In this document: positions 60,363 through 64,000 of the stretch, in pieces | Position numbering within the stretch: the first letter of the stretch is position 1 | Layout: each line of letters starts with the position of its first letter | NCBI GenBank assembly: GCA_020744425.1 | Contig: JAGMUV010000025.1 | Coordinates: forward strand, 62,001-126,000 | Length of the DNA: 64,000 nt | Reading direction: 5' to 3' | Source: Dactylonectria macrodidyma | Lineage: Eukaryota > Ascomycota > Sordariomycetes > Hypocreales > Nectriaceae | Position numbers and translations under genes: made by a program | Notes under the pieces: generated by a model | Told to the model about the DNA's origin: nothing | Databases searched by the model: none | The model's input: only the letters and a program-made list of their open reading frames with translations

Positions 60363-62009
60363 ATGCGGCTCCTGAACTCGACAAGCTACGAGCTCGCCGA
60401 GTTTGTAGGCGATGATATCCCGACGTATGCCATCCTCTCGCACACATGGGACGTGGAAGAGGTGGCCTTCAACAACGTGCGACGCCAAGACTACGAGCAC
60501 CTGAAGGGATTCGCCAAGTTGAAGGGCTGCTGTGCCCAGGCAGTACGAGATAGCCTCCAGTGGGTCTGGATCGACACATGCTGCATCGACAAGTCGTCAA
60601 GTGCGGAGCTGTCCGAGGCCATCAATTCCATGTATCGATGGTATCAAAACGCCGATGTCTGCTACGTGCACTTATACGACGTGCCTCAACAGGACATGTT
60701 CCTTGATAAAAACCTGTTTCAGAGTGCGCTATGGTTCAGAAGAGGATGGTGTCTGCAGGAGTTAATCGCTCCACGAGAGGTGGAATTCTACGCCTCTAAC
60801 TGGACGGAGTTGGGAACGAAATGGAGCCTACGGCAAGCGATATCTGATACCACGTCCATCCCAGAAGCCATTCTATTACAGGAAAAGCGACCCGGAGATT
60901 TTCCTGTTGCTCAACGCATGTCATGGGCATCGAAGCGAAACACGACTAGGGAAGAGGACATGGCGTATTGTCTCTTGGGAATCTTCGATATCCACATGCC
61001 TCTTCTTTACGGCGAAGGAAGCAGGGCATTCATCCGGCTCCAAGAAGAGATTATGAGGCGAGGAATCGATTACAGCATCTTCCTCTGGCGATCTACCGAA
61101 GCCAACTTTGGGACGACGGGGCTTCTTTGCGATTCTCCTCGCCATTTTCCTATCGAAGGAGTGCCCGCACGATCCGGCAAATTATTCCGATACTGCGATA
61201 TTAAATCCCCCAAATTCCCCATTTTTGCAAGCCCTGAAAACAGCAAGCCGCCCGAGGTTACTCCACGAGGACTTCAGATGACTGTCCACACGAAACGGCT
61301 TCCAGACGGTTCTCGTTTGGCATGGCTCTACCAAACGCACAACGAGCATCTTGTCTGCATCTTTCTAAGCCCGCAGCAGAGTGATTCTAAATACCACAGG
61401 GCTAGGGTTGGGTATATTGAGATAGTTGAGAAAGAGGAAGACTTGGATATCTTCCAACCCGAGAACATGTGTCTGGAGACCTTGGCGGAACTTTCTATCC
61501 CCAAGATCCCACATCAAAGCCTAGACTTCAGGCTATACTTGGAGTCAACAGCAGACGAGAGGCTGTCTCTCCTTGAGGTCTATCCTGAGTGCGGGCTGGA
61601 ATCTCGCGAGGATGGCTCATATGGCATGCAAATCGATCTGGCGTCCTGCCCGGAATTCTTCATCATGGTGTTCGGCGTCGAACAGAACTCGACGACGTAC
61701 CGACTCATTGCAGCGCTCAACATGTTCCATGGCCACTGGGCTTGCAAAGTTCACAAGTTTGTCATGGGTACCCCCCTCGCGGACTTGGCAAAGGAACTAT
61801 GGGATCTGCAGCCCATAGACGACGATTCTGATCGAGTAATATCGCGTTTGCCAAGTGGTACGTACGTGAAGGTTTCTTCTAAGAGGAGATCGAGGAGTTG
61901 CAGAAGCTTCATGTACGTTTCCCTGGTACCCGCAAACATTTCGGCGGATGTTCACCTCGAAACTCAAATGGGCGGGCTGGTCGATGACGGAAATACCTAT
62001 ATCTATTAA
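60363..62009 (+). CDS. HET-domain protein, HET-E-1-like, without NACHT or WD40 parts
   Basis: A single intact exon encodes 548 residues. The N-terminus MRLLNSTSYELAEF followed by YAILSHTWD, then WVWIDTCCIDK, then MYRWYQNADVCYVHLYDV and WFRRGWCLQELIAP, is the classic HET-E/HET-D type core (residues 1-150), with the DMAYCLLGIFDIHMPLLYGEG block at about 200-220. The rest of the chain is a variable C-terminal domain with no NACHT NTPase or WD repeats, which HET-E itself carries. Such HET-only proteins are numerous in ascomycetes. Known members start programmed cell death when unlike hyphae fuse, through a TIR-like fold. No lesions are seen, unlike the HET copy near 13 kb, which belongs to another HET subfamily. 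Confidence 0.9.
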   Translation: MRLLNSTSYELAEFVGDDIPTYAILSHTWDVEEVAFNNVRRQDYEHLKGFAKLKGCCAQAVRDSLQWVWIDTCCIDKSSSAELSEAINSMYRWYQNADVCYVHLYDVPQQDMFLDKNLFQSALWFRRGWCLQELIAPREVEFYASNWTELGTKWSLRQAISDTTSIPEAILLQEKRPGDFPVAQRMSWASKRNTTREEDMAYCLLGIFDIHMPLLYGEGSRAFIRLQEEIMRRGIDYSIFLWRSTEANFGTTGLLCDSPRHFPIEGVPARSGKLFRYCDIKSPKFPIFASPENSKPPEVTPRGLQMTVHTKRLPDGSRLAWLYQTHNEHLVCIFLSPQQSDSKYHRARVGYIEIVEKEEDLDIFQPENMCLETLAELSIPKIPHQSLDFRLYLESTADERLSLLEVYPECGLESREDGSYGMQIDLASCPEFFIMVFGVEQNSTTYRLIAALNMFHGHWACKVHKFVMGTPLADLAKELWDLQPIDDDSDRVISRLPSGTYVKVSSKRRSRSCRSFMYVSLVPANISADVHLETQMGGLVDDGNTYIY

Positions 62010-62181
62010 AATAGTAATGAATGTACGAGAAACGATTTTTCAATGTTGGCGGCTGAGTTTGAAAGATGTAGTATCCAGCTAGAAGTCAACATGTGACGCC
62101 GTCGTCTTGATTGAGATAGCAGAGTTATTGGAAGAGTTGTCCGCATTTGTCAATCTGCCCTAGAACTATTAGACTATAACA

Positions 62182-64000
62182 TTACAACTTGACCTGGCTT
62201 GTAATATGCGGTGGCACTTCTATTCCAATCGATGCGAGGCATATTTGTGCATAGCCTTTGCCTTGTCTGTCGAGAGATATTAGTTTGAGCATTTATGAAG
62301 TAAGCAGTCCAACGATCATACCTATCCAAAGACAAACTGTCCAATCCACCTCCCCCGAGGCATTTTGTGACGACAAAGTTGATAGCAAGCACACCAGGCA
62401 CATCATACCGGGTAACAACGCTCCCCGGCTGAAGAAAGTGACCGAGCGTGGATGCAATAACTTCCGGCGTTACCTGATCCCGCAGGTAAGGATATGTGGC
62501 CGGGGTTCTGGCAATGAAGGCAATATTTGCATTGTCACCTTTGTCGCCGGAGCGGCCAACCGCGACGTCAAGCAACCTCAAGCGGCCTGCTGTATCATCG
62601 GGGTTCTCGTGTCGCGCCTTTGACGCGATATAGTTGAAGGTGATGGCTGAAGTAGACGGGACGACTGGTTTGCATCCCTTGGTAGCAAATGGGACCTCGA
62701 GAACGGATTTCCCAATGCTGAGCTTTGGGACTACTGAAGTGCGATGGACAAGCGTGCTTGAAGCCAAGAAATTGGGCGAAACTTTGGCTCTCCCGCTACC
62801 GAGCATAGTAATGCCAGGCGCACTGCTGGTTCCAAAGGATGTCGCCTCTCGGCTTAGAACGTCCAGAACATGACGGCTAGTGTGCTTCGCTACGACGCGA
62901 ACGACAACCTCACGCACCTCAGCTTTAGTCACACGCGGCGGAAAAGAGTGCTCGGCGCCGATGGTGATGACCTTGGACTCGAAACCCTGGAGATCGTCTG
63001 GCTTCCCTGCACTACGCAGCTCTATCTTGGCCACATTCTTCGCCCGCTGGACAATGGCCTTGCCCAACGCCGCGGCCTTGGACTCTGCATCTGCGCCGAA
63101 CAAAACAAGGTCGGCGGCAATGCGATATCCCGTCTGGCGTACCGCGGTGCACTTTAGCCACTCGGTTGGTGGCTTTCCGCGAACACCAGCGACGGTGACC
63201 TTGTCGATGTCGACTTGTTCCAACGTTACCTTGCTGAGATCGACGACGACATCTGGCAAGATGTAGTTCTCCGGGTCTAGCACTTCGTACAGCATCTGCT
63301 CTCCGACCGTGTGCCGCGTGACGAGCCCTCCAGTATTAGCGGGCTTGGAGATGGTGAAGGTGCCGTCTTCTTGGAATGTCGCTATGGGATAGCCCATGTT
63401 TGACCAACCGCCATGCGAACTACCAGCGGATAGTTGCCAGTCGGTGAAGTTACCACCCGTAGCTTGTGCTCCGCACTCGAGGATATGACCTGCCAGTGAA
63501 GCACTCGCAAGGCGGTCTAGGGTGGGTTGGTCGTCGAGTCGTGCAAAGTCCCATGAGAACTCATGAGCCAACGGTGCTAAAACCAGCGCGCTGTCCACAC
63601 ATCGACCCGTAACGATGATGTTCGCACCGGATGCCAGGGCCTTGGTGATAGCTTCCGCTCCGATGTACGCGTTCAAGCTAAGCATTTGGTCGGTTCCTCC
63701 AAACATGGGCTCATCTGCACCATCGGCGTTGAGGGGATTGAAAGGAGTTAGAGCCTTTGACTTGAGCAGTTCGTTCTTTTGTTCTAGGATGTCGTCTCCG
63801 TAGACAGCGGCGACTTTGACTACACCCGCCATTCCTTTTCGAGCCGCCAGCTTTTCAATCAATTCTTTTAAGCCAACGGGATCAAGACCCCCAGCGTTTG
63901 TTATGACCTTGATTCTCTTTTCAAGAATCTGAGGGAGCAACGGTTCGAGCACAAGAGTGGCGAACTCGGCGATGTATCCGGGAGGTCTTTTGGCAGACGC
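62182..64000 (-). CDS. AtuA-like/DUF1446 protein (N-terminus cut by window edge), two visible exons
   Basis: The frame enters from the right edge and runs to 62322. It joins at GTATGA...ACTAAT...GACAG to a last exon of 62182-62266, which replaces a less likely read-through tail and restores the family ending (LDRQGKGYAQICLA, then VPPHI). More than 585 residues are visible. The DUF1446/AtuA domain has VITNAGGLDP, a VTGRCVDSALVLAPLAHEF block and the GGNFTDW and GYPIA segments; the C-terminal AtuA-like alpha/beta domain starts at RLLDVAVGRSGDKGDNANIAFIA. Bacterial AtuA belongs to the citronellol/geraniol (acyclic terpene) degradation pathway together with a geranyl-CoA carboxylase; fungal members are common but their pathway is unproven. 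No carboxylase is within the window; one might lie beyond the edge. Confidence 0.88.

Overview
The window is nuclear DNA of a filamentous ascomycete (Pezizomycotina, probably a Sordariomycete; I cannot name the species from sequence alone). The reasons are the gene families present and the gene structure. The families include HET-domain genes, a Zn2Cys6 transcription factor, a SAT4/rhodopsin-type membrane protein, a secreted KatG2-type catalase-peroxidase, a HAK potassium transporter and a ZNFX1/SAD-3-like helicase. Genes are single-exon or carry short introns of about 50-100 nt with GTRAGT donors and CTAAC/CTGAC-type branch sites. Intergenic gaps run from 0.3 to 3 kb. There are no rRNA genes, CRISPR arrays or bacterial operons, and I recognised no tRNA.

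Layout. 1-15 kb: a three-domain P-loop/HAD/phosphoribosyltransferase protein (cut by the left edge), a small fungal orphan gene, a class II aldolase/adducin protein, a five-exon rhodopsin-like membrane protein, an 18-bp tandem repeat, an HXXXD acyltransferase, and a HET gene broken by three in-frame stops and a frameshift. 15-32 kb: a UDP-glucuronate 4-epimerase-like enzyme convergent with a large type II membrane glycosyltransferase-like protein, an amino acid transporter, a 66-bp tandem duplication, the secreted catalase-peroxidase (five exons), and an eight-exon Zn2Cys6 regulator. 33-50 kb: a GNAT acetyltransferase, a TMEM14 protein, then a run of secreted proteins. The run comprises an Ala/Glu repeat protein, an eight-cysteine mini-protein spliced from four exons, a pro-protein with two dibasic sites, and a 14-cysteine protein. 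A 1,980-residue CCCH/helicase/NFX1/RZ protein of the RNA-silencing type sits among them. 52-64 kb: an aldo-keto reductase, a MITE-like element with a 10-bp direct repeat, a signal-bearing SDR, a HAK K+ transporter interrupted by one TGA codon, an intact HET-E-like protein, and an AtuA/DUF1446 protein cut by the right edge.

The genes do not form one pathway and there is no biosynthetic backbone enzyme. The coherent themes are: (i) candidate secreted effectors at 37.5-41.6 and 49.1-49.8 kb around a genome-defence helicase; (ii) self/non-self genes (one dead and one intact HET gene); (iii) decay by C-to-T-compatible nonsense changes (the HET gene at 13.0-13.2 kb and the HAK gene at 58.94 kb) plus small repeats, as expected in an accessory or fast-evolving compartment. 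Exon joins were worked out by hand from splice signals, reading phase and remembered family motifs. They have not been checked against transcripts, and all family assignments are from memory of motifs rather than database searches.
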